From NCBI GenBank assembly GCA_964195405.1, contig CAXMPK010000265.1, positions 1 through 43,267 on the forward strand: a DNA stretch of 43,267 bases, written 5' to 3'. The stretch is from CAXMPK01 sp964195405. GTDB taxonomy: Bacteria > Actinomycetota > Acidimicrobiia > Spongiisociales > ZC4RG35. Below the pieces are notes generated by a model, which searched no databases, had not been told where the DNA came from, and saw only the letters and a list, made by a program, of their open reading frames with translations. The translations under genes and the position numbers were made by a program. Of this stretch, positions 24,054 to 32,056 are shown piece after piece (position 1 is the stretch's first letter; every line of letters begins with the position of its first letter).

Positions 24054-24128
24054 GTTCTGTGAAGATTTTTGTGGCTATAGGCCCAGTAAATCTTCACAGA
24101 ACGAATTCGGAAGGGGTAGGAGCCGGCG
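24054..24128. repeat. Palindromic intergenic repeat, copy 2
   Basis: The same 14-base arms as copy 1 (24054-24067 and 24089-24102) surround a loop with GGCTATAGGCC, and the same TTCGGAA...GTAGGAGCCGGCG tail follows. It begins seven bases after the cysC stop, where it could also serve as a transcription terminator, although there is no T-run. Confidence 0.9.
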
Positions 24129-24131
24129 AAG

Positions 24132-25052
24132 CTAGCCCTGATAGGCATCGAACATGATGTCGAAGTCCCGAGGGTCATCTTCACTGACGAAGACTTGCGG
24201 GTAATACATCTGACAGCCCGCATCTTCGAGGGCGGCGATCATTTCGGCAGCCTTCGTCCCGGGGCCGTGGGGGATCTGTCGTTTGTCGTAGACCTCTTCG
24301 ATCCGCTCCGGTGATTTGTCGGTCATCTCCGCCAAGCGCCCGAGGAGGCGGCGGTAGTCGGCATCCTTCTTGGCGGCGATGCCCGGGCCCGCCGAACTCC
24401 AGAAAATTTCATCTGGGTCGCGCCCCGCTTCGGCTGCTTCTCGACGAGTGAGTTCCTTGATCTCGCGGAACTTCTCGGGACCGGTGCCATACAGGTTGTA
24501 TTCGTCTCCGTATAAAGCGGCGATACGACGCGCCTTGGGCTTACCGGCACCCCCGCCCATCAGCCTCAGGTTCTGGGGAACTGGTTGTGGGCTGAATTCT
24601 GCGAGGCGATAGTGCTTCCCTTCAAATCCAACTCCGTCTGCATTGATCGCGGCCCGGATATAGGCCATCGCCTCCTCATACATCTCCATGCGGGTTGCCA
24701 ACTCGGGGTAGGGGAGACCGAACACCTCGAATTCCTCATCAAGCCATCCTGCACCCAGACCGAGGACAAACCTTCCATTTGAGATCTCGTCGAGAGTGAC
24801 ACCCATCTTGTACAAGACCGCTGGATGGCGAAAGGTGACGGGGGAGACCAGGCACACGAGATCGAGGGTTTCAGTCTCACGTGCCAGACCGGCCAGGTGG
24901 ACCAGGTGATCCCACGCCGGTTTCTCCAGTTCGTCCCCGCGTTGCAGATAGTGATCGGGCAGAGCAAGTGCTCTCAATCCTCTCGCCTCGGCCCACTGCG
25001 CTGTGGTCAGGACATATTCCCAGTCGCCGCGGGTCTGAATTCCGAAGTCCAT
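24132..25052 (-). CDS. LLM-class F420-dependent oxidoreductase (copy 2)
   Basis: This 306-residue protein is paralogous to the gene at 20248-21159. Shared landmarks are the DHYLQRGDE segment, LVSPVTFRHPAVLYKMGVTL and the NGRFVLGLGAGWLDEEF cofactor region. Its start overlaps the stop of the upstream TetR gene by one base, so the regulator and oxidoreductase form one operon. The substrate is unknown. The neighbouring acyl-CoA dehydrogenase suggests a lipid or xenobiotic catabolic setting (inference). Confidence 0.88.
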   Translation of the reverse strand: MDFGIQTRGDWEYVLTTAQWAEARGLRALALPDHYLQRGDELEKPAWDHLVHLAGLARETETLDLVCLVSPVTFRHPAVLYKMGVTLDEISNGRFVLGLGAGWLDEEFEVFGLPYPELATRMEMYEEAMAYIRAAINADGVGFEGKHYRLAEFSPQPVPQNLRLMGGGAGKPKARRIAALYGDEYNLYGTGPEKFREIKELTRREAAEAGRDPDEIFWSSAGPGIAAKKDADYRRLLGRLAEMTDKSPERIEEVYDKRQIPHGPGTKAAEMIAALEDAGCQMYYPQVFVSEDDPRDFDIMFDAYQG

Positions 25053-25654
25053 CAGGCCGACGAGAGGGTCATATGCACCAGAGAGCGGGCGTGCAGGGCG
25101 ACGTCGAAGTCAGCATCGAGAACACGATGGACCGCTATCCCGTTCAACGACGACACCAGTGTCTCGGCTCGTTGGGTTGCGAGAGCGTCACTCAACTCTG
25201 GATGTTCCCTGGCGATGGCCTCAGCGAATCGGCTGACCCGGCCCTCGTGATGACGAAGCATCCTCCCCCGCAGGTCAGAGTTGTCTTTTGTACCTGACAC
25301 CGCGATTCGGACATAGACCCTGGCTAAGTCGCCCTGTTCGACGATGAACTCGATGTAGGCATCGACCAAATCGGCCAGGGTGTCCGTTCCTAGGTGTTCC
25401 GGATCGGGATCCACCGCATCGATCGCCTGGCGGACAACCGTGATGATCACCTGCTCCTTGGAGTCAAATAGGTTGTAGAAGCTGCCCGGTAGAACACCGG
25501 CGGCTTCGCAGATCGCTTTGATGGTGGTCCCCTCGAGGCCCAACTTCGCGATCAGTGAACGGGTGGCGGAGAGGATCTTGTCCCTTGTCTCCCTTCCGGC
25601 CTTGTAGCGCATGGAAGAGGAATTTAACGACAATGGGGAAGTTTCGGATTTCAT
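25052..25654 (-). CDS. TetR-family transcriptional regulator
   Basis: This 200-residue protein has the N-terminal TetR helix-turn-helix at about 19-65: RDKILSATRSLIAKLG then TTIKAICEAAGVLPGSFYNL and FDSKEQV. The remaining helical domain binds an unknown ligand. A shorter start at 25612 (RYKAGRETRDK) is also possible. It is divergent from the acyl-CoA dehydrogenase gene with an AT-rich 54-base gap between, the usual place for its operator. It probably represses both directions and may respond to an acyl-CoA. Confidence 0.9.
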   Translation of the reverse strand: MKSETSPLSLNSSSMRYKAGRETRDKILSATRSLIAKLGLEGTTIKAICEAAGVLPGSFYNLFDSKEQVIITVVRQAIDAVDPDPEHLGTDTLADLVDAYIEFIVEQGDLARVYVRIAVSGTKDNSDLRGRMLRHHEGRVSRFAEAIAREHPELSDALATQRAETLVSSLNGIAVHRVLDADFDVALHARSLVHMTLSSA

Positions 25655-25708
25655 TGAGTGTTAATTCAAATTAGAGTGTGTGTTCAAATATGAAATGAAG
25701 GGCCCCCG
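25655..25708. promoter_or_regulatory. AT-rich divergent promoter/operator region
   Basis: This gap between the TetR and acyl-CoA dehydrogenase genes is far richer in A and T than its surroundings. It holds two direct copies of TTCAAAT (25665-25671 and 25683-25689) 18 bases apart, the second inside the near-palindrome TTCAAATATGAA. These are candidate TetR sites. Confidence 0.4.
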
Positions 25709-27502
25709 ATGAGCCACTACAAGTCGAATCTCCGAGATATCGAGTTCAACCTTTTTGAGGTCAACCGAGTCCAGGACTATCTCGGCAAGGGCGATTGGGT
25801 TGATCTGGATGAGAACACAGTCAGAGATCTCCTGACAGAGATCGAGCGGCTCGCACGCGAGGACTTTGCTGCCTCCTATCAAGATCAGGACCGTATCCCT
25901 CTCGAATTGGTTGATGGCGAGGTCGCACTTCAGGAGAGCGTCAAAGCTTCTGTTTCGGCTTACAAAGATGGAGGTTGGGGTCTGATCGGACTTCCGGCCG
26001 AGCTAGGTGGGACACCGGTGCCGCCCTCGGTTCTCTGGTCCGGCCAAGAAATGTTGCTCGCCGCCAACACCACAGCCCTCTTCTACGCCGGCGGTGAGTC
26101 TTTTGCCCGCATCCTCTTCGAGGAGGGGACCGAAAAGCAAAAGGAATTCGCCAAGCTCTGGATTGAAAAGGAGTGGGCCGGCTCAATGATTCTCACTGAG
26201 CCCGACGCCGGCTCTGATGTCGGTGCTGGAACGACCAAGGCCACGGCCCAGGATGACGGAACGTGGCACATCGAAGGGGTCAAGCGTTTCATCACAGGTG
26301 GTGAGCACGACATCTCCGAGAACATCATCCACCTGGTGCTGGCACGACCCGAAGGCGCTCTTCCCGGCACCAAAGGCCTTTCGCTATTCGTAGTTCCCAA
26401 ATACCTGGTCAACGATGACGGATCACTGGGAGATCGCAACGGTGTCTATGCCACCAATATCGAGCAGAAAATGGGACTCAAAGGCTCAACTACCTGCGAG
26501 ATGACGTTCGGGATGGACGATCCGGCCGTCGGCTACCTGGTTGGCGACAAGCACGACGGAATTCGCCAGATGTTCCGTGTCATCGAGAACGCCCGGATGA
26601 TGATCGGCACGAAGGCGATGGGAACTCTTTCAACCGGCTATCTGAACGCCCTCGAGTATGCAAAGGAGCGTCGTCAAGGCGCCGATCTGCTCGAGGCGGC
26701 CGACAAGACCGCGCCACGTGTGCCCATAATCGATCATCCCAACGTGCGTCGGATGCTGATGCAACAGAAGACATATACCGAGGGGTTGCGGGCTCTCGTG
26801 TTGTATACCGCCTGGCTTCAAGACCAGGCGGCTCTTGATCCTGACGACGACAGATGGGAACGTCGCAACCAACTCCTCCTCCCGCTCGTCAAGGGCTATT
26901 CGTCGGAGAGGGCCTACGAGTTGCTGGCAATGTCATTGCAGGTGTTTGGCGGGTCTGGTTACACCCAGGATTATCCAATCGAGCAATACATACGGGACGC
27001 AAAGATCGACACGATTTACGAGGGGACGACAGGGATCCAGGCGCTCGACTTGTTCTTCCGAAAGATTGCTCGAGATCAGGGAGAGACTCTTGCGGCCCTC
27101 GCCGCAGAGATCCTCGAATTCGTCAAGGGCGGGGGCGGCCGCGACCCGCTTGCCGCCGAAAGGCAGCAACTTGGAGTGCTTCTCGACGACACCCAGACCC
27201 AGCTTGGGTCGATGGTCGAGGACCTGATGGCATCCCTCGCCGGTGACAAGGAACTTCTGTATGAGGTGGGGCTCCATACCAACGCGCTGCTGGAGTCGTT
27301 GGCCGAAGTTGTGATCGCATGGCAATTGCTGCGTCAGGCCGAAGTCGCGATCGGAAGAGTCGACGAGGATCCCTTCTATCGAGGCAAGGTCGAGTCGGCT
27401 CGCTGGTTCATCAAAGATGTCGCATCGAAGATCGCCGCCCGCCGCGACGCCGTGGCAGCCGAGGATGGCGCACTGATGGGCCTGCCCGCCGAGGCCTTCT
27501 AG
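25709..27502 (+). CDS. Acyl-CoA dehydrogenase, long form
   Basis: This 597-residue flavoprotein has SMILTEPDAGSDVG and GVKRFITGGEHD in the middle domain, and QVFGGSGYTQDYPIEQYIRD and TIYEGTTGIQALD at the end of the catalytic core, with the catalytic Glu at about 438. After the core there is an extra helical domain of about 140 residues. This is the larger ACAD type (FadE5-like) found in mycobacteria and proteobacteria, which can act on broad or long acyl chains. It oxidises acyl-CoA to enoyl-CoA in beta-oxidation. It is divergent from the TetR gene. Confidence 0.9.
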   Translation: MSHYKSNLRDIEFNLFEVNRVQDYLGKGDWVDLDENTVRDLLTEIERLAREDFAASYQDQDRIPLELVDGEVALQESVKASVSAYKDGGWGLIGLPAELGGTPVPPSVLWSGQEMLLAANTTALFYAGGESFARILFEEGTEKQKEFAKLWIEKEWAGSMILTEPDAGSDVGAGTTKATAQDDGTWHIEGVKRFITGGEHDISENIIHLVLARPEGALPGTKGLSLFVVPKYLVNDDGSLGDRNGVYATNIEQKMGLKGSTTCEMTFGMDDPAVGYLVGDKHDGIRQMFRVIENARMMIGTKAMGTLSTGYLNALEYAKERRQGADLLEAADKTAPRVPIIDHPNVRRMLMQQKTYTEGLRALVLYTAWLQDQAALDPDDDRWERRNQLLLPLVKGYSSERAYELLAMSLQVFGGSGYTQDYPIEQYIRDAKIDTIYEGTTGIQALDLFFRKIARDQGETLAALAAEILEFVKGGGGRDPLAAERQQLGVLLDDTQTQLGSMVEDLMASLAGDKELLYEVGLHTNALLESLAEVVIAWQLLRQAEVAIGRVDEDPFYRGKVESARWFIKDVASKIAARRDAVAAEDGALMGLPAEAF

Positions 27503-27522
27503 TGGTATCGCCTGGGCTGGTT

Positions 27523-27528
27523 TACTTT
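27523..27528 (+). promoter_or_regulatory. Candidate -10 box (TACTTT), leaderless start
   Basis: TACTTT lies six bases before the GTG at 27535 and 20 bases after the dehydrogenase stop codon. No ribosome site is present. Confidence 0.45.
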
Positions 27529-27534
27529 TAGGGC

Positions 27535-27972
27535 GTGTCGCCCGCCGCCCTGATCGCTTTTGTCACACTGCTCATTGGTGTGTTCCTGGTCATCGTCGCT
27601 TTGATCGTCTGGCAGGAAGCGAAACGACGTCCCTCGTATGAACCTCTCGAGTATGTGGTCGAGGACGCGGTCAAACACGTAGACGCTGAAATGCCCAGGA
27701 GCTCGACCTTCACCAAAGCCGACATCAGACGGGTTTTGGAGTACGAAGTCTTTTACCTCCAGGGCCTAGCCCAGGAGGACCGCAAGAACCCCGTTGAGAC
27801 GGTCGCCGGCGGTCATGAGGCCTCTATCGAATACATAGCCGGCGAGATCGAGGCAAAACACAGGGTCGCCTACTCTCAACGGGACATACAAGAAGTACTT
27901 CGTCTCGAAGCTGACTACCTGATGGCAATCGGGGCAGTGGGAGAGCCGGTTGAAGTAGGAGAAGATGAATGA
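27535..27972 (+). CDS. Membrane-anchored hypothetical protein
   Basis: This 145-residue protein has a GTG start. One N-terminal membrane helix (about 4-27) is followed by an all-helical cytoplasmic domain of about 110 residues. That domain contains two similar units, each with (R/E)VLxxE(V/A)xYL (RRVLEYEVFYLQGL and QEVLRLEADYLMAI), so it may be an internal duplication. No family was recognised. Its end overlaps the next gene (ATGA), opening a three-gene operon of small proteins. Confidence 0.7.
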   Translation: MSPAALIAFVTLLIGVFLVIVALIVWQEAKRRPSYEPLEYVVEDAVKHVDAEMPRSSTFTKADIRRVLEYEVFYLQGLAQEDRKNPVETVAGGHEASIEYIAGEIEAKHRVAYSQRDIQEVLRLEADYLMAIGAVGEPVEVGEDE

Positions 27973-28307
27973 AGGTTCGTTGCGGCTCGTGTCGCACCCA
28001 GTTCGAAGTTCCCGGCGCAGGTCGATATGCCTGCCCGGTTTGCGGTTCGGTTAACGCGGTTCGCGATACCAACGGCGGTGATGCTGTCCCCGGTCCGTCT
28101 GTGGGCGGTTATCCCGCTGGCCCTGGTGTGGCGCCCGAAAGTGAATTGCAACCGCCGCCGCCTCCGCCGCCCGATGCACCTATGCCTAAGATCGAATGTC
28201 CCGAGTGTGGTTTCACCTTCATCGTGGGAATGATCTCTTCGGCTACCTGCCCCAACTGCTCGGCCGAAGTGCCTACCGGCATCGAGGAGGAGACCGCCGC
28301 CGAGTGA
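27969..28307 (+). CDS. Double zinc-ribbon protein
   Basis: This 112-residue protein has an N-terminal zinc ribbon built from CGSC and CPVC (MKVRCGSCRTQFEV, then YACPVCGS). A Gly/Pro-rich linker with seven consecutive prolines follows. A second ribbon is built from CPEC (PKIECPECGFTFIV) and CPNC (ATCPNCSAEVP). Both ribbons keep all four cysteines. The layout resembles MJ0042-type zinc-finger proteins. The role could be nucleic-acid or protein binding. It overlaps the genes on both sides. Confidence 0.75.
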   Translation: MKVRCGSCRTQFEVPGAGRYACPVCGSVNAVRDTNGGDAVPGPSVGGYPAGPGVAPESELQPPPPPPPDAPMPKIECPECGFTFIVGMISSATCPNCSAEVPTGIEEETAAE

Positions 28308-28516
28308 GTCGACTCGACAGATTCGATGCCTATCGCTTCGTGGGAGCTAGGGACACAATGATCGTGTATGACTGTGATGACTCGGAACAATTCGAAGAGA
28401 TTCGCACTCGTGTCGAGCTGGACGGGCTTCTCAATAGGAACCTTCTTCAGTCCTTCGCTCCCGACTCGTTGCGCGAGGCTGGCAACCGGGGGTTCTGGTT
28501 TCCCAACCAGGTTTAG
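28304..28516 (+). CDS. Short conserved-looking hypothetical protein
   Basis: This ORF encodes 70 residues from GTG 28304, overlapping the preceding stop (GTGA) and with a GAGGAGGAG tract about 12 bases upstream. The same frame is open upstream to 28196, but that part is only the shadow of the zinc-ribbon gene. The product is soluble and acidic in the middle (YDCDDSEQFEEIRT). No family was recognised. Coupling to the two upstream genes suggests a shared process. Confidence 0.55.
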   Translation: MSRLDRFDAYRFVGARDTMIVYDCDDSEQFEEIRTRVELDGLLNRNLLQSFAPDSLREAGNRGFWFPNQV

Positions 28517-28520
28517 GCTT

Positions 28521-29114
28521 TCAGCTCTTCAGACCCTGGGCGACGAGGTCACCGATTCTCTTTCCACGACCGTGGAAGAAGTGATCTCCTGAGGTGATCA
28601 GCAGGTCGATGCCATGGTCGACCGCGTACGTCCTGAGTGCTTCGCCGTCGATGATCTGATCCCGATTGCCGATGATCACCCGCTTGGGCCCAGACGGCAG
28701 ATCATCGGGAAGATTATCGGGGGGAGGGGCGATCCCCACATAAGGCACCGTCGAGTCGGAATCTGCCAGCCAGCGAAGGCCGATGGCGGCTCCGAACGAC
28801 CATCCGGTGAGAGACACGGGAAGCTCTCTCGTTTCGGCGAACGCAAATGCAGCAGTGATGTCGTTCAACTCGCCGCGGCCGTAATCGTGTTGGCCTTCAC
28901 TAGCCCCGGTTCCCCTGAAGTTGAATCGAAGCACCGAATGACCGTTTTCAACGAGCTGGGCGGCTACCGCGATCATCAGTGGCGCGTTCATCGATCCACC
29001 ACGGAGTGGATGCGGATGACAGAAGACGGTGAGTCGTGTTGGTTGGCTTGGGGAATCGATCCGCGCCTCGAGTGTTACACCGTCTGAAGTGGTGAGTTCG
29101 AGTCGTTCGGTCAT
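28521..29114 (-). CDS. Alpha/beta hydrolase
   Basis: This protein has 197 residues from ATG 29114. The fold is shown by FCHPHPLRGGSMN, LRFNFRGTGASEG, nucleophile elbow TGWSFGAAIG (Ser), GNRDQIID (Asp) and SGDHFFHG (His), giving a full catalytic triad. The HPHPLxGGxMxN motif is typical of the small YpfH/CC_0125-like esterase-type hydrolases. It is cytosolic and its substrate is unknown. The frame is open to 29210, but the ATG at 29114 overlaps the stop of a small upstream ORF (ATGA), which fixes the start. Confidence 0.85.
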   Translation of the reverse strand: MTERLELTTSDGVTLEARIDSPSQPTRLTVFCHPHPLRGGSMNAPLMIAVAAQLVENGHSVLRFNFRGTGASEGQHDYGRGELNDITAAFAFAETRELPVSLTGWSFGAAIGLRWLADSDSTVPYVGIAPPPDNLPDDLPSGPKRVIIGNRDQIIDGEALRTYAVDHGIDLLITSGDHFFHGRGKRIGDLVAQGLKS

Positions 29115-29203
29115 GTCAGGAGACGCAGCAGCCAGACGCCGGAGGCGACGAGTATTACCAGGGCCAGGACAGCCGAAGCGATAAGTAGCCAACGAGTTTG
29201 CAT
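29111..29203 (-). CDS. Thirty-residue membrane peptide
   Basis: From ATG 29203 this ORF encodes a polar start (MQTRW) and then a single long hydrophobic helix ending WLLRLLT. Its stop overlaps the hydrolase start by four bases (ATGA), the same coupling seen for real genes here. A -10-like TACCCT lies nine bases upstream. It may be a genuine small membrane protein or a coupling leader for the hydrolase gene. Confidence 0.45.
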   Translation of the reverse strand: MQTRWLLIASAVLALVILVASGVWLLRLLT

Positions 29204-29276
29204 CGGCCAAAGAGGGTAACTGCGGGTCGAACTAGGCTCGCCCGGCAACGTTGTTCTGATACATGGAAGGTCAAAC

Positions 29277-30635
29277 TTGTACGACATAGTCATCGTTGGC
29301 GGCGGTCCGGGTGGGTATGCCGCCGCCCTCTACGCACACAACTTCGGTCTGTCGGTGGCCTTGATTGAGAAGGATCGACCAGGTGGAACTTGTCTCATCA
29401 GGGGATGTATTCCGGCCAAGCAATGGCTTCATATCGCCGAGGTTTACAGCACCGTGAGTCACGCTGCCGAATTCGGTGTCGTCACGTCGCAACCACAGAT
29501 GGACTGGTCGGCCGCTCTGGCCAGGAAAGATCAGACGGTCGAAGGTCTGGTTCGCGGACTGGGCGGGCTGCTCGAGAAACGCGGTGTTGACGTCATTGAA
29601 GGGTTTGGCAAGCTCGCCGGACCGGGCAAAGTGGAGGTGTCCGACGGGCAGACAGTCGAAGGACGCTCTGTCATCCTGGCCACCGGCTCGCACGCCCGCA
29701 CGATTCCCGGATACGAGATCGATGGCATTCGGATAGTCACATCTGATCACGCCCTGGATTGGAAGGAACAACCACAGCGGGTCGCAGTGATTGGTGGAGG
29801 CGTCATCGGCTGTGAGTTTGCCTCGTTCTTGGCCGACCTGGGTAGCGAGGTGCACGTCTTCGAAATGCTCGCCCAGATTGTTCCGGGCACCGACGCCGAG
29901 ACGGCAAAAGCTTTGCAACGTCAGCTTCAGAAGCGGGGGGTCAAGTTTCATATCGGTGTCGGCGTTGGACCTGTGGAGAAGGGCATGTCAGGCGTGACAG
30001 TTCCTTATGGAGACGAAAGGGTTGAGGTGGATGTGGTCTTGGTGTCGGTAGGCCGCGGCCCCAATACCGACGGAGTGGGCCTGGAGTCGATTTCAGCCGT
30101 GGTTGACAGAGGATTCGTCGAGGTCGACACCAACATGGAGACAGCTCAAGAAGGTCTCTACGCAGTGGGCGATATCGTGGCTGGTACACCCCAGTTGGCT
30201 CATGTCGGCTTTGCCGAGTCGATAACGGCTGTCACCCACATCGCGTCGGGCGAGAGCCAGCCCGTCAACTACGACGCCATACCCCGTGTCACTTACACCC
30301 ACCCGGAAGTGGCCGAGGTCGGGCTCACGGCCGCGCAGGCCGAAGAAAGAGGTTTGGTTGTCGAGACCACCAAACATGCCTTCAACGGGGTCGGCAGGGC
30401 AATCATCCTGGGACAGAATCAAGGCCACGCCAAGATCGTCGCCATCAAAGACGGTCCCATAGTGGGAGCCAGCATCATCGGTCCCCAAGCAGGCGAGATG
30501 ATCCACGAATTGATGTATTCAGTCGGTTGGGAAGCCCTACCCACCGAAGCTGCTGCTTTCATTCACGCACACCCCACGCTTTCAGAGGCGATTGGTGAGA
30601 CACTGATGTCGGCGTCAGGCAAGAGCCTGCACTGA
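29277..30635 (+). CDS. lpdA: Dihydrolipoyl dehydrogenase (E3)
   Basis: This 452-residue class I disulfide reductase has FAD motif GGGPGGYAAA at 8-17. The redox-active disulfide CLIRGC (Cys39, Cys44) sits in GGTCLIRGCIPAK, NAD-binding is in IGGGVIGCEFASFLADLG, and the catalytic dyad is HAHPTLSE. It re-oxidises the dihydrolipoyl group of E2 with NAD. The TTG start has GGAAGG seven bases upstream. It heads an operon with the E2 and lipoate-synthesis genes, so the pathway partner is clear. LIRGCIPAK deviates slightly from the common LNVGCIPSK. Confidence 0.92.
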   Translation: MYDIVIVGGGPGGYAAALYAHNFGLSVALIEKDRPGGTCLIRGCIPAKQWLHIAEVYSTVSHAAEFGVVTSQPQMDWSAALARKDQTVEGLVRGLGGLLEKRGVDVIEGFGKLAGPGKVEVSDGQTVEGRSVILATGSHARTIPGYEIDGIRIVTSDHALDWKEQPQRVAVIGGGVIGCEFASFLADLGSEVHVFEMLAQIVPGTDAETAKALQRQLQKRGVKFHIGVGVGPVEKGMSGVTVPYGDERVEVDVVLVSVGRGPNTDGVGLESISAVVDRGFVEVDTNMETAQEGLYAVGDIVAGTPQLAHVGFAESITAVTHIASGESQPVNYDAIPRVTYTHPEVAEVGLTAAQAEERGLVVETTKHAFNGVGRAIILGQNQGHAKIVAIKDGPIVGASIIGPQAGEMIHELMYSVGWEALPTEAAAFIHAHPTLSEAIGETLMSASGKSLH

Positions 30636-30646
30636 GAGGAGAAGTT

Positions 30647-32056
30647 TTGGCCACGACGGTATCGATGCCCCAACTTGGGGAGACGGTCACGGAAGGGACC
30701 ATCCTCAAGTGGGCGAAGCAAGTCGGTGACACCATCGGCGAGGACGAGGTCCTCGTCGAGATTTCGACTGACAAGGTCGACACAGAGGTTCCGTCTCCAA
30801 TTGGCGGAACCATCCTCGAGATCCTCGTCTCGGAAGGCGACACTGTTGAGGTTGGTGTCGATCTGGTTGTCATCGGTGAGGCGAATGAAACAGTGGCGGT
30901 TTCTGAACCCGAACCGTCATCCGAAGTGGCACCTGCACCTGATCCGATCGTCGATCTCCACCCAGCGTCGGAGACTTTCACTGGGCTTGACACCGGCCTC
31001 GAGGTGTCGGCGGATGCCGGGTTGGAGGCGAGCGTGCCGCCCAGCGCGCCACCCAGCGACGATGAGGTGGAAGCCTTTTTCGCTGAACCGGCTGAGAGTG
31101 AGCCGAAACCTCAGCTGCTTTCCCCGGTGGTGAGACGTCTGGTGCGTGAGAACCAAATCGACATCGCCCTGATCCAAGGGACCGGCCAAGCCGGGCGTAT
31201 CACCCGCAAGGATCTCGAGGCCCATCTCGAAGATGGCCCCGAGATAGAGCCGACTCCGAAGGTGGAGACTGCGCCGGCGGTCGAGCCGACAGCGCCTCCC
31301 CCCTCAACGCCAGTACTAGCTTCCACCGTCGCATCCGCCAGCGAAACCGTTGAGCTCGATCGTCTCCGGGTTCGTATCGCCGAGAACAACGTTAAAGCGA
31401 AAGCGACCGCCGCCCACGTCTGGACTTCGGTGGAGGTGGACTTCGAAAGAGTCGAACGGGTGCGTCAGGCCCACAAGGAGCAGTTCAAGGCATCCGAGGG
31501 ATTCTCCTTGACCTATCTCCCCTTTATCTCAAGAGCCACTATCGATGCGCTCAAGGCGTTTCCCGTGGTCAACAGTTCGTTCAATCTCGAGGAGAAGACC
31601 GCCACTTTTCACAAGAAGGTAGATCTGGGCATCGCAATCGACCTCAACCAGGGTGGTCTGATCGTCGCCCGCGTTCGCGACGCGGACGGATTGCGTCTCG
31701 TCGGAATTGCTCGCGAGATTCGAGATCTGGCGACTCGGGGACGCTCTGGAGACCTTGGTGTCGATGATGTGACGGGCTCAACCTTCACCATCACCAATCC
31801 GGGTCCATTTGGGTCCTTCATGTCGGCACCGATCATCAACGTGCCCAATGTTGCGATTCTGTCCACTGACACTGTGACCAAACGACCGACGGTGATCACG
31901 AGCCCGGACGGACAGGACATGATCGCCATTCGCCACATCGGCTATTTGGGCTTGACCTGGGACCATCGTGCGTTCGACGGCTCGACGGCGGTGTTGTTCC
32001 TGAAGCGGATTCAGGAGAACCTCGAGACCTGGGACTGGGAGCAGGAACTGGCGTGA
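30647..32056 (+). CDS. 2-oxoacid dehydrogenase E2 acyltransferase
   Basis: This 469-residue protein has one lipoyl domain at about 1-78, with the lipoylated lysine in ISTDKVDTEV (Lys43). An acidic Pro/Ala/Glu-rich linker follows. The E3-binding domain is at about 160-195 (SPVVRRLVRENQIDIALIQG). A second linker leads to the catalytic domain (about 240-469) with TWDHRAFDGSTAVLFL, whose HRAFDG supplies the active-site His and Asp. The usual arginine/histidine-rich start of the catalytic domain reads RVRIAENNVKAKATAAHVW, a variant of RxxIAxHM. Chemistry (pyruvate, 2-oxoglutarate or branched-chain) is not decided because no E1 gene is adjacent. TTG start with GAGGAGA. Confidence 0.9.
   Translation: MATTVSMPQLGETVTEGTILKWAKQVGDTIGEDEVLVEISTDKVDTEVPSPIGGTILEILVSEGDTVEVGVDLVVIGEANETVAVSEPEPSSEVAPAPDPIVDLHPASETFTGLDTGLEVSADAGLEASVPPSAPPSDDEVEAFFAEPAESEPKPQLLSPVVRRLVRENQIDIALIQGTGQAGRITRKDLEAHLEDGPEIEPTPKVETAPAVEPTAPPPSTPVLASTVASASETVELDRLRVRIAENNVKAKATAAHVWTSVEVDFERVERVRQAHKEQFKASEGFSLTYLPFISRATIDALKAFPVVNSSFNLEEKTATFHKKVDLGIAIDLNQGGLIVARVRDADGLRLVGIAREIRDLATRGRSGDLGVDDVTGSTFTITNPGPFGSFMSAPIINVPNVAILSTDTVTKRPTVITSPDGQDMIAIRHIGYLGLTWDHRAFDGSTAVLFLKRIQENLETWDWEQELA

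Noticed and set aside
21178..24128. Composite transposon carrying cysDNC
   Set aside because: No transposase or target-site duplication is visible. The repeats are short and palindromic, so only a passive repeat or regulatory role can be supported.
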